Program-made: the position numbers and the translations under genes | Part shown: in pieces, positions 46,395 through 58,621 of the stretch | Layout: every line of letters starts with the position of its first letter | How positions within the stretch are numbered: position 1 is the stretch's first letter | The notes under the pieces: model-generated | What the model saw: only the letters and a program-made list of their open reading frames with translations | What the model was told of the DNA's origin: nothing | The model's database searches: none | Assembly (NCBI RefSeq): GCF_910592395.1 | Contig: NC_088326.1 | Span: 10,237,001 to 10,301,000 of the forward strand | Direction: 5' to 3' | Length of the DNA stretch: 64,000 nucleotides | Source of the DNA: Lineus longissimus | Taxonomy: Eukaryota > Nemertea > Pilidiophora > Heteronemertea > Lineidae

Positions 46395-48359
46395 GGCATG
46401 GTGTTTGCTTTGATAAAGTACTGATTTAATAAACCGGTGACACTGGAGTCTAAAGGTGGGCCTGCTGTAGGTTAAATCCGCAGGTGGTAATGCCATTAGA
46501 AAAGGTAAGGATGCCAGGTCCCCCTCTCAACACTCGGATATCGGAACAAAACCTGCCTTCGCCCCAGAGGCAGTCACTGTGGATCCAGAGGGCAATGAAA
46601 GATCCTTTTCTGAGATTGAAACCCCTTCTTAATTTTTCGGAGATATCGAGGTCAAAGAAAACATTAAAACATTCACATCTATGAGATTAACAGGAAGAAG
46701 GTCAAGCACAAAGAACAAATATCAAAAAACAAGACCAGGAAGGATGTGCAAGGGAATCCGCATAGTTTGGAGGATGTACTTTGTTGTCCGTCGTGGACCC
46801 GGAGAAGGCCCATTACATGTATGGCACTTATAGTGTGCAAATCTCAAAGTCGTCCATTTTGTCCGGTGGAGCCCGTTACATATCCTTTATTCCTCGGTTC
46901 CCATGCGTTCCTTTATCGGGTAATTGTCCGCTGTGGAAGCGGTACACCTCATGGTCATCCGCTGCATGCCAGGTGGTAGTCGGGCTTCGAGCCTCGTCCA
47001 CTGGACATCAAAGCGCATGAACTGACAAGTACAGGAAGAGGAACGCACTAGTTCCCAACAAAACGCATGCCCAACACAAACGAGCCGTACAACCAGGCGG
47101 ACGCGGTTGTCTGGTGGAGTCTGTTCCAAAGTTTGTATATGCACAAAACATTTCTCCGGATGAAGCGAACCTCGCCCGTTCTTGCCTAACAAGGAAAGCA
47201 TTCGTGGAACGAAAGACAAATAGGAAACGCATGCAAACGGACAACATCGGATTGGACTTTGCTCTCCGTTGGACGTCTGTTATAACGCAATCCGTCAGGG
47301 TGTGATCATGACTAGCGCTTCAGATCATTTCTGCATATTTTGGAAACGGAAGATGCATGTAATGCACATTGATCGATCGATGCCGTCCAACAATTCCGAT
47401 TTGGATAGAAATTGTTTGGCGACACCATGTAGTCCGGTGGTCACTGCGTCGTTTCCTGGCCTGGCCTGTGTCTTGATTCGAAGTAATTATTGAAGCGAGT
47501 TTGGATCGTAGAACCTCGATTATCTTACACATGTCGTGTTGTCAAAATTCAGCAGGTTTTAGTCATTTCATGATTGATTTCTTAAACTCCATCAATATAG
47601 CCGATGATACTGAGTTGCATTGGTTTGTGTTAAATGCTTATTGATATTGGCTATGGAATATGAAAAACAGTACCCTACAATGCATCATATGCCTAAATTA
47701 TGATTTTAAAGATTATGAATGTACATAATGCAACACAAAAAAGTATTTGTTTCATCGATCCGTTAAGACTGATGTATTACAACATTGTCAAAACAAAGGC
47801 CAAGACGTGAAAAAATGACCATCAGACAAAACACGGTGTCGCCAATGCATTGCCTATCCAGATCGAACTGGTTAAATCTTGTCATCGACCATGTGTTTGC
47901 TATCTAGCTTGAAAGCATGTTCCTAGGGTTAACCGGTCTGACATCGGTGTAAATAGATAATGTAAGCAAGTCGAGCCTGTTCCTTGTCTGGTGTTAATGA
48001 AATAAACGTTGGCATCGCCAATAAGTGTTTGCGGGGCACTGCGCTGGATTGCGTCTTCAATCAACCTTGTGTTCTTCGCCTATTAAAAAAAACCGAAAAT
48101 GTTGTACTTGACCGCTCAAGTTCTTGAACGTCTGGCATCTTCAGGTTTAGGCAAATTCCCAACACACTCATGACCAAGCTTATTTCATTGAGCATTACTG
48201 GCCACCATGTTGTCACGTCACTGTGAACCCCACGTACAATAAGTGACTGGAGAGTAAGCCACGGCCATTGATATTATTGGTTTGCTTCAGTAACTCACGT
48301 TTCGATCAAAGGGTAATATTTTCTTTTTTCATTTTTTTGCTTTGAAACGCCTCATATAC

Positions 48360-48485
48360 AGTTTTTAAGAACCCATGTTTTGATTAGAAAGACTCTTCGA
48401 TATGATTTCCTATTGAAAATTTGGTAGACTATTCCAATCCTTGGTTGTTGCTGCATCGAAGCTGCGGTCACCGAACTTCGATGAT
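48360..48485 (-). pseudogene. CR1/L2-like C-terminal relic, unit 7
   Basis: Reads FGDRSFDAATTKDWNSLP on the minus strand, keeping the Gly lost in unit 3, with the same downstream deletion joint as unit 3. Confidence 0.6.
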
Positions 48486-48816
48486 AAAAATAATACATCA
48501 GACCAATCAAACAACGTCTTCCAAATTGCCTTGGAAAGCAATAGTGCAAAAGATTGATAAAATGTAGTGTTACGGAAAATAGGGTGTCATCAGTTATCGT
48601 TTCGTATGATATCTGAGCGCGAAATCCCATACCCGCCAAATATACTGATCGTTTCTGAGTGGGAATTTCAGAGTGGAAAAAAATGTTTCAGTTATCATGA
48701 ATGAAAAAGTTTTGAAAGGAACGAGTAGGTTACAAAGGTTTACTCCCCACCCGATAGAATAATGGATAAGACGGAAAATTTGTAGAATATTCGATTTCTT
48801 TTTAAAACCCAGTCTA

Positions 48817-49819
48817 TCAAGCATGAGAGCGGTGATAGAACTTCAAATACCCTCGGCCATTTCCTGGCCAGGCTACGAAAGATCCGTCCCGGCCAGTGGC
48901 AATCATATCTACATCGGAAATTATCGTCGATTGGTAACTCTTTCTATAATACCAATAGTGTGGAAGATTTTTCGGAATAGGAATATAGGTCACAATTAAA
49001 CCTTTCTTGCGCTTGTCTGGAGTCATCGGCATCATTATTTGGTTGGCACTGTCCCATGTTACGTGATAGCAACCATGTCTACATCTAAAATCGGGCCATT
49101 TCAAATTGCAAATTACATGTATTACCACTTTCTGCTGATAGTTGCTCCTTTTAGTAAACAGATGTACACAGTTCCACATTGTGGCAAGTACATCCTTTCC
49201 TGCAGTTATAAAGACGGAATTCTGCGTTCGCTGTACTGACCGAACCATGGTTCTTTGAATGATGTGCACGTCCAGCTCCCTCCCCGCCGTCAAAGTGTAG
49301 TTGAATTTATTATCGACACCCTTGTCAATATCAATCTCGAAAACACCAAGTGCAATGAAGGAACTCGTTCTTAGGCCATTTTTGCGTACGCGATGAACGT
49401 ATATAACGAAAGCTTGCCCAGTCAACTCGATGTGTTCTATGTACAAAATTAAAATGAGCTCAATGTTCTGACTCTGAGTTGGCAGTTCCATAATGTAGAA
49501 ACCCAAATGAACGCCACTGCGATCAAATATTTTCGGACATTCCTTTGGGCTGGTTGTACTAAATATCACGAAATAAGTCTTCTGAATGTATAATTTATAG
49601 ATCAACAGATGCTTGTTGATTGAACTTCTAAAAAGAGTTGAATAACTGTCTTGAGACATAACGCCCTCGATTTTGATAAATCTCATGGATGAGAGGGGGT
49701 CTTCGTCTATCATACATCCTTTCCACTAGGATATATATGTTAACATACTTGTCATAATAGACTAGAATCGAAATGAGAGCCGCCGTATTCCTAAAGATCT
49801 TGTCGACTTTGTAACTCAT
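48817..49819 (-). pseudogene. ORF-A copy 8, chimeric and frameshifted
   Basis: The N-terminal part (ATG at 49819, KLYIQKTYFVIF, SPKECPKIF) follows copy 4. The C-terminal two thirds (KKGLIVTYIPIPKNL, the FRCRHGCYHVTW form) follow copy 2 almost exactly. The switch lies near 49500-49540. One extra A in CTTCTAAAAAGAG at about 49630 shifts the frame after about 62 codons, so two overlapping ORFs remain. Confidence 0.6.
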
Positions 49820-50089
49820 TATTGGCAACTTTTGTCCTTTTTATAAATTCAAATTAAAACTTGTCTCACATTATCAACTAAAAGTACCAATGGCATTCAA
49901 ACGCTTATGTTACAAATGTGCCGGCTACCCAGTCACCTTCTTTTTTACAGCAGTGGTTTCCACATTATTGAATAACACACGAAATTAAAACATTTCAAAA
50001 TTACTGAAATATAACGCTATTCCAATTTTAATCCCGACTGGACCCAAGTGAGGCATGTTATACAAACGATTAGGTAACTATCGCCTGAT

Positions 50090-50910
50090 TACATGTAAGT
50101 GACCCAACCGAAGAAGTAACACAAAATCAACCGATTATGTTATCCACGACACAAAAAGTAAGGTGAAATACCCAACCGAACACAAAATAAACCGATAAAA
50201 TGACCTCATTTTCCTACAAGAGTTGCCACCTCTTCTTCCGTCGTCTGTAAAAATATAAAAATTCTAAATGGGCTACATCTCATTTCATCAGGTTGTTTGA
50301 TTTGACCTACATTTCAAGGTCACAGAAATCAACCATACTTAATTACATTTCACCAACAGTGGCACCTGTTATTAATATTTTGTCAAAGAGTCTTTACTTC
50401 GTTGATGTATACATGGTACAGCGTTCGGTCATCCCAATATGTTGCAAACATTCGATGGAAGTGTCCTACCTTTAACGCCTTGCCAGGTCATGAATGTCAG
50501 AAAACAATTTGTAATTTGAATTCAATGACTATTTCTTTTCTTCTTACATACATGTAATGTACTGATGAAACGAAGGCAGATCAACTAAGACCTTTCCATA
50601 TACAGCTATTAACAGACAATGGAAGAAGCACTGTCAACGCGTGTATACCCCCTTGAGATGAGGTCACTGCATCAGTTGATTTTGTGTCACTTATTCGGTT
50701 TGGTCACTGATAATCGTGCCAATGTGAGTCATCCAAACGGTTGGGCCGTTGGTCATTTATTTGGTTAATTTTGAGTCACTGACTATTCGGTAAGGTCATG
50801 ACCTAATTGGTTGATTTTGTTTTACGATTAGGTCGGATCACTTTATCGGTTGATTGTATGTTACTTCAGTTGATTCACTTAATTGGGCGATGTGACCTAT
50901 CACTTTCGGG
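50090..50910. repeat. Fold-back element, unit 8
   Basis: Both arrays present. Distinguishing changes: GGTTGTTTGATTTGACC in the central palindrome and CACTGACTATTCGG in the right array, where others read CACTTAATATTCGG. Confidence 0.5.
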
Positions 50911-51309
50911 ACAAGGTATCCGTGCAGAGATCATTTTTGTGCGGATCGATGCATTGCAACGCCTGGTGTGGAGACGAAAATCTACACGACGACGTCACGC
51001 TGTTCGCACTCGTATACCCGTTCACCTTGTCTTCGCTGAGAACAACAAAGGTAGGCTACTGAAATAAAAAGCCGCTCACTCCGCTACAGATACAGACATG
51101 AATGAACTAAACAAATTTTGCTTTCAACGCCGTAAAATACCTGAAACCTCGAAGAGTTCAATTGAAAACCCGTGTTCTTTATGTTATTTTTGATAAATCT
51201 GATAAGAACTCACCACGATTTCTTTGATAGATCTTGCAGGAGAGAGAAAATAATACATGAACTGTCTGGCTCATATTAATCTCACCTTCTCGCTCCCGGA
51301 AGGGAAACT

Positions 51310-52074
51310 AAAGTCCTGTGTTCACTAGCAACATTTTTACAACATTTCTCCAACATTCCTTGTTGCAACGCCGTGTTGGAAAAATGTTGCCAAGTGTGTA
51401 CAGAGAAAATAATGTTGTAAAAATGTTGGAGAATTGTTGGAAATTTGTTGCAAAAAGAATTGTCTGGTCAATTTGTTGTTGCAAGTTTTTGGTAGTGTTG
51501 TAAAAATGTTGCTAAGTGTGCACAGAGCAAAACCAGTTTTCCAACATTCTTACAACATCTAATTGATCATGTGATCTACCTGAAGTCATGTGACCAGCTT
51601 AATTGGGTGTCTTGCTTTGCAATAAGGGGTGAAACCTTAGCAAGGAGTTCCTCAAATGCCCCCTCATCCATTCTCAGGAAGTTCTTATAGGAGGGCTTAT
51701 CACTCATCCTCAACTCCCTCAGCAGGCAATGGTATGCTCCATGCTGCTGCCTCATTTGGATCCACGGCCTGGTCCACAGTCTCTTGACTTCCTTTTTCCT
51801 CCGCCTTTGCCGTCTTAACAAGACAATTGCCAAAACTGTGGCAGAAGCAGCCAAAACACATGTTCTCCTTGAATTCATCCATGATTTTCCAACCAAAAAA
51901 AAATTCCCGCTCTGTTTTTACAACAAAACTTCCAACATATTCCCAACAAATTTCCAACACTCTTAAAATAGTGTACACAGGGCATGTTGTAAAAATGTTG
52001 TAAAAATGTTGTAAAAGTGTTGTAAAAATGTTGGAGAAATGTTGGAGAAATGTTGCCAATGTACACCCTGCTTT
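51310..52074. mobile_element. Non-autonomous PIF/Harbinger element, unit 8
   Basis: Same element, site and flanking 405-bp deletion as in unit 3, so both descend from one insertion. It is about 21 bp longer because the right subterminal array has extra TGTTGTAAAAA words. Unit sequence is joined to it as AAACTAAAGTCC at the left and GCTTTAGTCG at the right. Confidence 0.8.
51576..51882 (-). pseudogene. Harbinger transposase N-terminal fragment, unit 8
   Basis: Same fragment as in unit 3, but a 2-bp loss just after MDEFKEN (near 51862) shifts the frame, so the ATG at 51882 no longer leads into VLAASATVLAI. The rest (RPWIQMRQQHGAYH, FLRMDEGAFEELL, SPLIAKQDT) is unchanged. Confidence 0.75.
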
Positions 52075-52195
52075 AGTCGAAGACAATTGCTTTGTCATGT
52101 AAGTTGTTGATAGGTAGAGAAAACAGAGTTGGTATTTTGATTTGAACGCAGTAAATTGTGTTAGTTGCGTTGGAATATGAGGACACTGCGGGAGA

Positions 52196-52783
52196 TCAGA
52201 AAAGGATTAATCTGGAAATATCCTTTTTTCCTGCGGGGCCACTTATCCCAAAATCTGCAATTTCTAGAATGTATACGTCCAGAGGAATTTCAAGATTAAC
52301 AGGGGGTGCATTCAATAATCTAACCTCTTTGACCATAGTTTCCCTGCCGTTAAGGGCTTCCTTGGGCTTCCATCTCTTGCAATGTGACCATGACACGAAC
52401 CTACATGCATGCTTCCCCCTCCGATAATTGAAGCCAGCGATGGCATCATGTTTGGAACTCAAAACAGCACATTCTGGTCTTGAACGCGAATTTATTGGTA
52501 GCCAGTATTTGAGGGATATATCTTCACGCCGCACCCCAGCATTATAAAGCCGTATAAAGGTTATTCCTAAACAAGCAAGTGAGGTGCTCTCGCTTATACA
52601 TATATGGAGGGCTGCAAACAAGATATTTCGATGGAAACCCCTCCTCGTTGTTGACGAAACACAACTATCATTTGAGCTGATCATTTCCGATAAAATATTA
52701 ATTATACTATTCAAGTTCATTTCATTTACTTTCAATGCAATCAGTGTATGTCGCTTAGTTAGTTCTAGTGGTCTGAAGTGCAT
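52196..52783 (-). CDS. ORF-B copy 8, intact
   Basis: 195 codons, close to copy 3. Private changes: DSCVSS, FNYRRGK, ALNGRET and PPVNLEIP. The Ile to Asn change in the last sits in an otherwise constant hydrophobic turn. Confidence 0.4.
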   Translation of the reverse strand: MHFRPLELTKRHTLIALKVNEMNLNSIINILSEMISSNDSCVSSTTRRGFHRNILFAALHICISESTSLACLGITFIRLYNAGVRREDISLKYWLPINSRSRPECAVLSSKHDAIAGFNYRRGKHACRFVSWSHCKRWKPKEALNGRETMVKEVRLLNAPPVNLEIPLDVYILEIADFGISGPAGKKDISRLILF

Positions 52784-55129
52784 TTGGGGGTTCGTGTTGA
52801 CGCTCGGTGTATGTTGTTGGCGAGCTGGTCGATGTCATGCCTGAAGAATGTACTCTGCTTTCACGCATTTAAGATCTGTTCCCAATATTTAATTCGAACT
52901 ACATACCATGCAAGATAAAAAGGCATTTTCGTCGTATACCATGTCCACAACGTCGATCATGTTCCGGCTTGGTGTTTGCTTTGATAAAGCACTGATTTAA
53001 TAAACCGGTGACACTGGAGTCTAAAGGTGGGCCTGCAGTAGGTTAAATCCGCAGGTGGTAATGCCATTAGAAAAAGTAAGGATGCCAGGTCCCCCTCTCA
53101 ACACTCGGATATCGGAACCAAACCTGCCACCGACCCAAAGGCAGTCACTGCGGATCCAGAGGGCAATGAAAGATCCTTTTCTGAGATTGAAACCCCTTCT
53201 TAATTTTTCGGAGATATCGAGGTCAAAGAAAACAGCAAAATATTCACACTATGAGATTAGCAGGAAGAAGGTCAAGCACAAAGAACAAATATCAAAAACA
53301 AGACCAGGAAGGATGTGCAAGGAAATCCGCATAGTTTGGAGGATGTACTTTGTTGTCCGTCGTGGACCCGGAGAAGGCCCATTACATGTATGGCACTTCT
53401 AGTGTGCAAATCTCAAAGTCTTCTATTTTGTCCGGTGGAGCCCGTTACACATCCGTTATTCCTCGGTTCCCATGCATTTCTTTATCAGGTAATTGTCCGC
53501 TGTGGATGCGGTACACCTCCTGTTCATCTGCTGCATGTCAGGTGGTAGTCGGGCCTCGAGCCACGTCCACCGGACATCAAAGAGCATGAACTGACAAGTA
53601 CAGGAAGATGAACACACTAGTTCCCAACAAAACGCATGCCCAACACAAACGAGCCGTACAACCAGGCGGACGTGGTTGTCTAGTGGAGTCTGTGCCAAAG
53701 TTTGTATATGCACAAAACATTTCTCCGGATGAAGCGAACCTCGCCCGTTCTTGCCTGACAAGGAATACATATGCAGAACGAAAGACAAATAGGAAACGCA
53801 TGCAAACGGACAACATCGGATTGGACTTTGCTCTCTATTGGACGTCTGTTATAACGCAATCCGTCAAGGTGTGATCATGACTGGCGCTTCAAATCATTTC
53901 TGCATATTTTGGAAACGGAAGATACATGTAATGCACATGGATCGATCCATACCGTCCATCATTTCCGACTTGGATAGACATTGTTTGGCGACACCATGTA
54001 GTCCGGTGGTCACGGCGTCGTTTCCTGGCCTGGCCTGTGTTGATTCGAAGTAATTATTGAAGCGAGTTTGGATCGTAGAACCTCGATTATCTTACGCATG
54101 TCGTGTTGTCAAAATTCAGCAGGTTTTAGTCATTTCATGTATTGATTTCTTAAACTCCATCAATATAGCTGATTATACTGAGTTGCATTGGTTTGTGCTA
54201 AATGCTTATCGATATTGGCTATGGAATATGAAAAACATTACCCTACAATGCATCATATGCCTAAATTATGATTTTAAAGATCATGAATGTACATAATGCA
54301 ACACAAAAAAGTATTTGTTTCATCGATCCATTAAAACTGATGTATTACAACATTGTCGAAACAAAGGCCAAGACGTGAAATAATGACCATCAGACAGAAC
54401 ACGGTGTCGCCAATGCATTGCCTATCCAGATCGAACTTGTTAGATATTGGCATTGACCATGTGTTTGCTATCTAGCTTGAATAGCATGCTCCTAGAGTGA
54501 ACCGGTCTGACATCGGTGTAAATAGATAATGTAAGCAAGCCGAGTCTGTTCCTTGTCTAGTGTTAATGGAATAAACGTTGGCATCGCCAATAAGTGATTG
54601 TGGGGCATTGCAGTGGATTGCCTCGACAATCAACCTTGTGGTCCTTGTCTAGCTATTTATGATGAAAATGTTGTCGTTCGATGTTTAAAAAAGTGATAAG
54701 GAGGTAGTTATTGGCTGTCGCTCTAAACACCGCAATGATGGTAGAGCTAAGATATATATGAAGATAGCTCCATCCGAGCGAAGTTTGCTGACACAACCAG
54801 TAGGCCTACTAGCAGCGATGTATTAATTTCTTTTATAAAACATCCGAAATGAATATATTTTTAGGCATCATCCGCTAAATGTACGCAACATAGTTATATT
54901 TTGGACGTGCTGGTGCCCATTTGATTCTAATCTTTGATGGATGATGAATCTGACCTTATTTGATTAGCTGGAAGCCGGGTCTCTTGGTAAATCCAATGGC
55001 GGAGTCCTCCCCGACTGTCTGATCCCCACGCCATTTCAACCTGTTTGTTATATTATTTGTTTCTGATTAATTAAGGCAGTTACGAGGCGCGGCAAATCGA
55101 GAAATTCAGCGATGAGAAACTTCGTGGGA

Positions 55130-55837
55130 TTTATTGATAAAAATAAACAGTGTGCTGTTGCTACTGCAGTGATCAAATGACGTCCCCCAGCCACAAACAG
55201 TCCTTTGCGTTTGACCTCGGCCACTTCACCTTCATCAAGAGCGCATTGCCGCAGGAAATGGCATATGTCAGCAAGTATTGTTGTCTTGAAAACAGCGGCC
55301 AGTGGTATCTGTTGTGCTGCGCAGCAGGGATTCTTGCATCAGCTCTCATTTCCCCGGAGAAGCTTGTGATAGGTATCGCCCTTTTGGTTATGCGATGTAT
55401 ACATACATGGCTAAACTCTGTCTTAGTCTCATTCACGAACAGATTGTGAACTTTTTATAGGTTTCTCCGCTGCTACTGGCTGGAGCTGGTCCAGGTGTTT
55501 CTTTTCTTAATCAAGGAAATCAACGTCATCAGCATATAATCTATTTGTAGTGGCAGGTCCAGGCTTGGGACTGGTGGGTTAGGCCTGTTGGGGCTTGCAA
55601 GTGTAGCAGCAATTTAGCAGGTTAAAGGGACTGGTGAAAAGGCGGTTGGCCTGTGGTGAGCCTAGTAGTTTCAAACGAATCGAACAGTTCGCTTTTCACG
55701 CCGATCCTTAGCTTCATCCCTGCCAGGAGGGATCTTATATGTCTCAGATCATGATGACGGGAGCCTGCTTTCAGTAGAACAACTAAGTTGCGTTTCCACC
55801 TGATGGAATCGAAGGCTCGAGACATATTAATGCTCAT
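55130..55837 (-). pseudogene. Non-LTR reverse transcriptase relic, unit 8
   Basis: Keeps the best motif A-like segment (MSINMSRAFDSIRW, about 55800-55837), then LLAGMKLRIGVKSEL. A 2-bp insertion next to YADD (about 55525-55536) breaks the frame there, and about 18 bp are lost in the FSGEMRADAR region. The relic is otherwise as in unit 4. Confidence 0.7.
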
Positions 55838-56391
55838 CTTGTGGAAGTCCCATTTCCTTTTGGGACTTTAGAAATTACTTAACTAGGTGTTATCTAGTTG
55901 ATTGTTTTACTAATCACAGGGAGTGTGACTGAGTTCAAGATTAAGATTTTTACCACGACTCAGCCACTCCTCTACATAAAAAAGACAAGGGGTATCTCGA
56001 TTAATTCGCCATTAGTTTATAAAAGACATACGAACCAACACACAGTACAGAGGACGGTTCTGATTGGATGATAGTTATAATGATTCGGACCAATCAAACT
56101 TCGTCTTCCAAACTGCCATGGGAAGCATTAGTGCAGAAGGTAGTGTTACGGAAAATAGAGTGTTATCATTTTTCGTCTCGTCAAAAATCTGAGCGCGAAA
56201 TCCCATATCCTATAAATACACTGATCGTTTCTGAGTTGGAATTTCAGAGAGAAAAAACTGTTTCAGTAATCACTAATGAAAAAGTTTTGAAAGTAACGAG
56301 CAGGTTACAAAGATTTACTTGCCACCCGATAGAATAATGGATCAGACGGAAAATTTGTAGAATATTCTATTTCTTTTAAAAACCCAGTCTA

Positions 56392-57396
56392 TCAAGCATG
56401 AGAGCGGTGATAGAACTTCAAATACCCTCGGCCATTTCCTTGCCAAGCTACAAAAGATCCGTCCCGGCCAGCGGCAATCATATCTACATGTGAAATTATC
56501 GTCGATTGGTAACTCTTTCTATAATACCAATAGTGTGGAAGATTTTTCTGAATAGGAATATAGGTCACAATAAAACCTTTTTTGCGCTTGTCTGGAGTCA
56601 TCAGCATCATTATTTGGTTGGCACTGTCCCATGTTACGTGATAGCAACCATGTCTACATCTCAAATCGGGCCATTTCAAATTGCAAATTACATGTATTAC
56701 CACTTTCTGCTGATAGTTGCTCCTTTTAGTAAACAGATGTACACAGTTCCACATTGTGGCAAGTACATCCTTTCCTGCAGTTATGAAGACGGAATTCTGC
56801 GTTTGCAGTACTAACCGAACCAAAGTTCCTGGAATGATGTGCACGTCCAGCTCCCTCCCCGCCGTCAAGATGTAGTTGAATTTATTATCGACACCCTTGT
56901 CAATATCAATCTCGAAAACACCAAGTGCAATGAAGGAACGCGTTTTTAGGTCATTTTTGTGTACGCGATGAACGTATATTACGAAAGCTTGCCCAGTCAA
57001 CTCGATGTGTTCTATGTGCAAAATTTAAAGGAGCTCAATGTTCTGACTCTGAGTGGGCAGTTCCATAATGTAGAAACCCAAATGAACGCCACTGCGATCA
57101 AATATTTTCGGACATTCCCTTGGTCTGGATGTACTAAATATCACGAAATAGGCCTTCCGAATGTATAATTTGTAGATCAACATAATATGCTTGTTGGTTG
57201 AACTTCTAGAAGAGTTGAATAACTGTCTTGAGACATATCGCCCTCGATTTTGATAAATCTGATGGATGAAAGGGGATCTTCGTTTAACATACATCCTTTC
57301 CACTAGGATATATCTGTTAACATACTTATCATAATAGACTCGAAGCGAAAGGAAAACCGCCGTATTCCTAAAGATCTTGTCGACTTTGTAACTCAT
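56392..57396 (-). pseudogene. ORF-A copy 9, broken by one nonsense codon
   Basis: Starts at ATG 57396. TAA at 57022-57024 interrupts the frame where others have Leu in ELILILYIEH, after about 123 codons. An in-frame 3-bp insertion gives KHIMLIYK instead of KHLLIYK. The remaining 209 codons are open (VHKNDLKTRSF). Confidence 0.6.
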
Positions 57397-57794
57397 TCTT
57401 GGCAATTTTTGTCCTTTTTATAAATTCAAATTAAAACTTGTCTCACATTATTAACTAAAAGTACCAATGGCATTCAAACGCTTATGTTACAAATGTGCCG
57501 GCTACCCAGTCACCTTCTTTTTTACAGCAGCGGTTTCCACAATATTGAATAACACACGAAATTAAAACATTTCAAAATTACTGAAATATCACGCTATTCC
57601 AATTTTAATCCCGACTGGACCCAATTGAGGCATGTTATACAAACGATTAGGTAACTATCACTTGATTACATGTAAGTGACCCAACCGAAGAAGTAACACA
57701 AAATCAACCGATTATGTGATCCACGACACAAAAGTAAGGTGAAATACCCAGCCGAACACAAAATAAACCGATAAAATGACCTCATTTTCCTGTA

Positions 57795-57815
57795 GGGGGG
57801 GGGGGGGGGGGGGGG
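57795..57815. repeat. Poly-G run (21 G)
   Basis: 21 consecutive G at the same site as the run in unit 1, six longer. Confidence 0.9.
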
Positions 57816-58621
57816 TACACACGAGTTGCCTCCTCTTCTTCCGTCGTCTGTAAAAGTATAATAATTCTAAAGAGGCTACATCTCATTTCACCAGGTTGGT
57901 TGATTTGACCTAAATTTCAAGGTCACAGAAGTCAACCATACTTAATTATATTTTACCAACAGTGGCACCTGTTATTAATATTTCGTCAAAGAGTCTTTAC
58001 TTCGTTGATGTATACATGGTACAGCGTTCGGTCATCTCAATATGTTGCAAACATTCGATGACTGTGTCCTACCTTTAACGCCTTGCCAGGTCATGAATGT
58101 CAGAAAACTATTTGTAATTTGAATTCAATGACTATTTCTTTTCTTCTTACATACATGTAATGTACTGATGAAACGAAGGCAGGTCATCCAAGACCTTTCC
58201 ATATACAGCTATTAACAGACGATGGAAGAAGCACTGTCAACGCGTGTATACCCCCTTGAGATGAGGTCACTGCATCGGTTGATTTTGTGTCACTTATTCG
58301 GTTTGGTCACTGATAATCGTGCCAATGTGAGTCATCTAAACGGTTGGGCCGTTGGTCATTTATTTGGCTAATTTTGAGTCACTTAAAGGCCATATATCAA
58401 GGTTTGAAAACATGCTTGATACTCATGAAATATGTTGAGGGTTAAAAAAACAAGATCCCAGACATTAAAAAAATTCTAATAATAAAGTCATTATTTAGTT
58501 ATTTCAATTTTCAATTTTAAACTATTTGAATTTCCCACCACACACAACTTTAGATTAGTTCCACATGTGGCCGCTAGGGATTTTTTGATGACGTAGATCA
58601 GGCCAGTCAGAACAAAGCAAG

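Larger units (their letters stand above)
42311..48696. repeat. Array unit 7
   Basis: Shortest complete unit. Head and tail match unit 3, but it keeps the ~60 bp that unit 3 lost, has the full spacer without Harbinger, and carries the 176-bp element that unit 3 lacks. Confidence 0.9.
48697..56271. repeat. Array unit 8 (mosaic)
   Basis: Starts like unit 4 (AAAGGAACGAGTAGG), switches to unit 2-like sequence at about 48.74-49.54 kb, returns to unit 4-like sequence, then from about 50.2 to 53 kb follows unit 3 including its Harbinger insertion (offset 34,260 bp), and ends with a tail like unit 4. At least four changes of closest relative. Confidence 0.85.
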
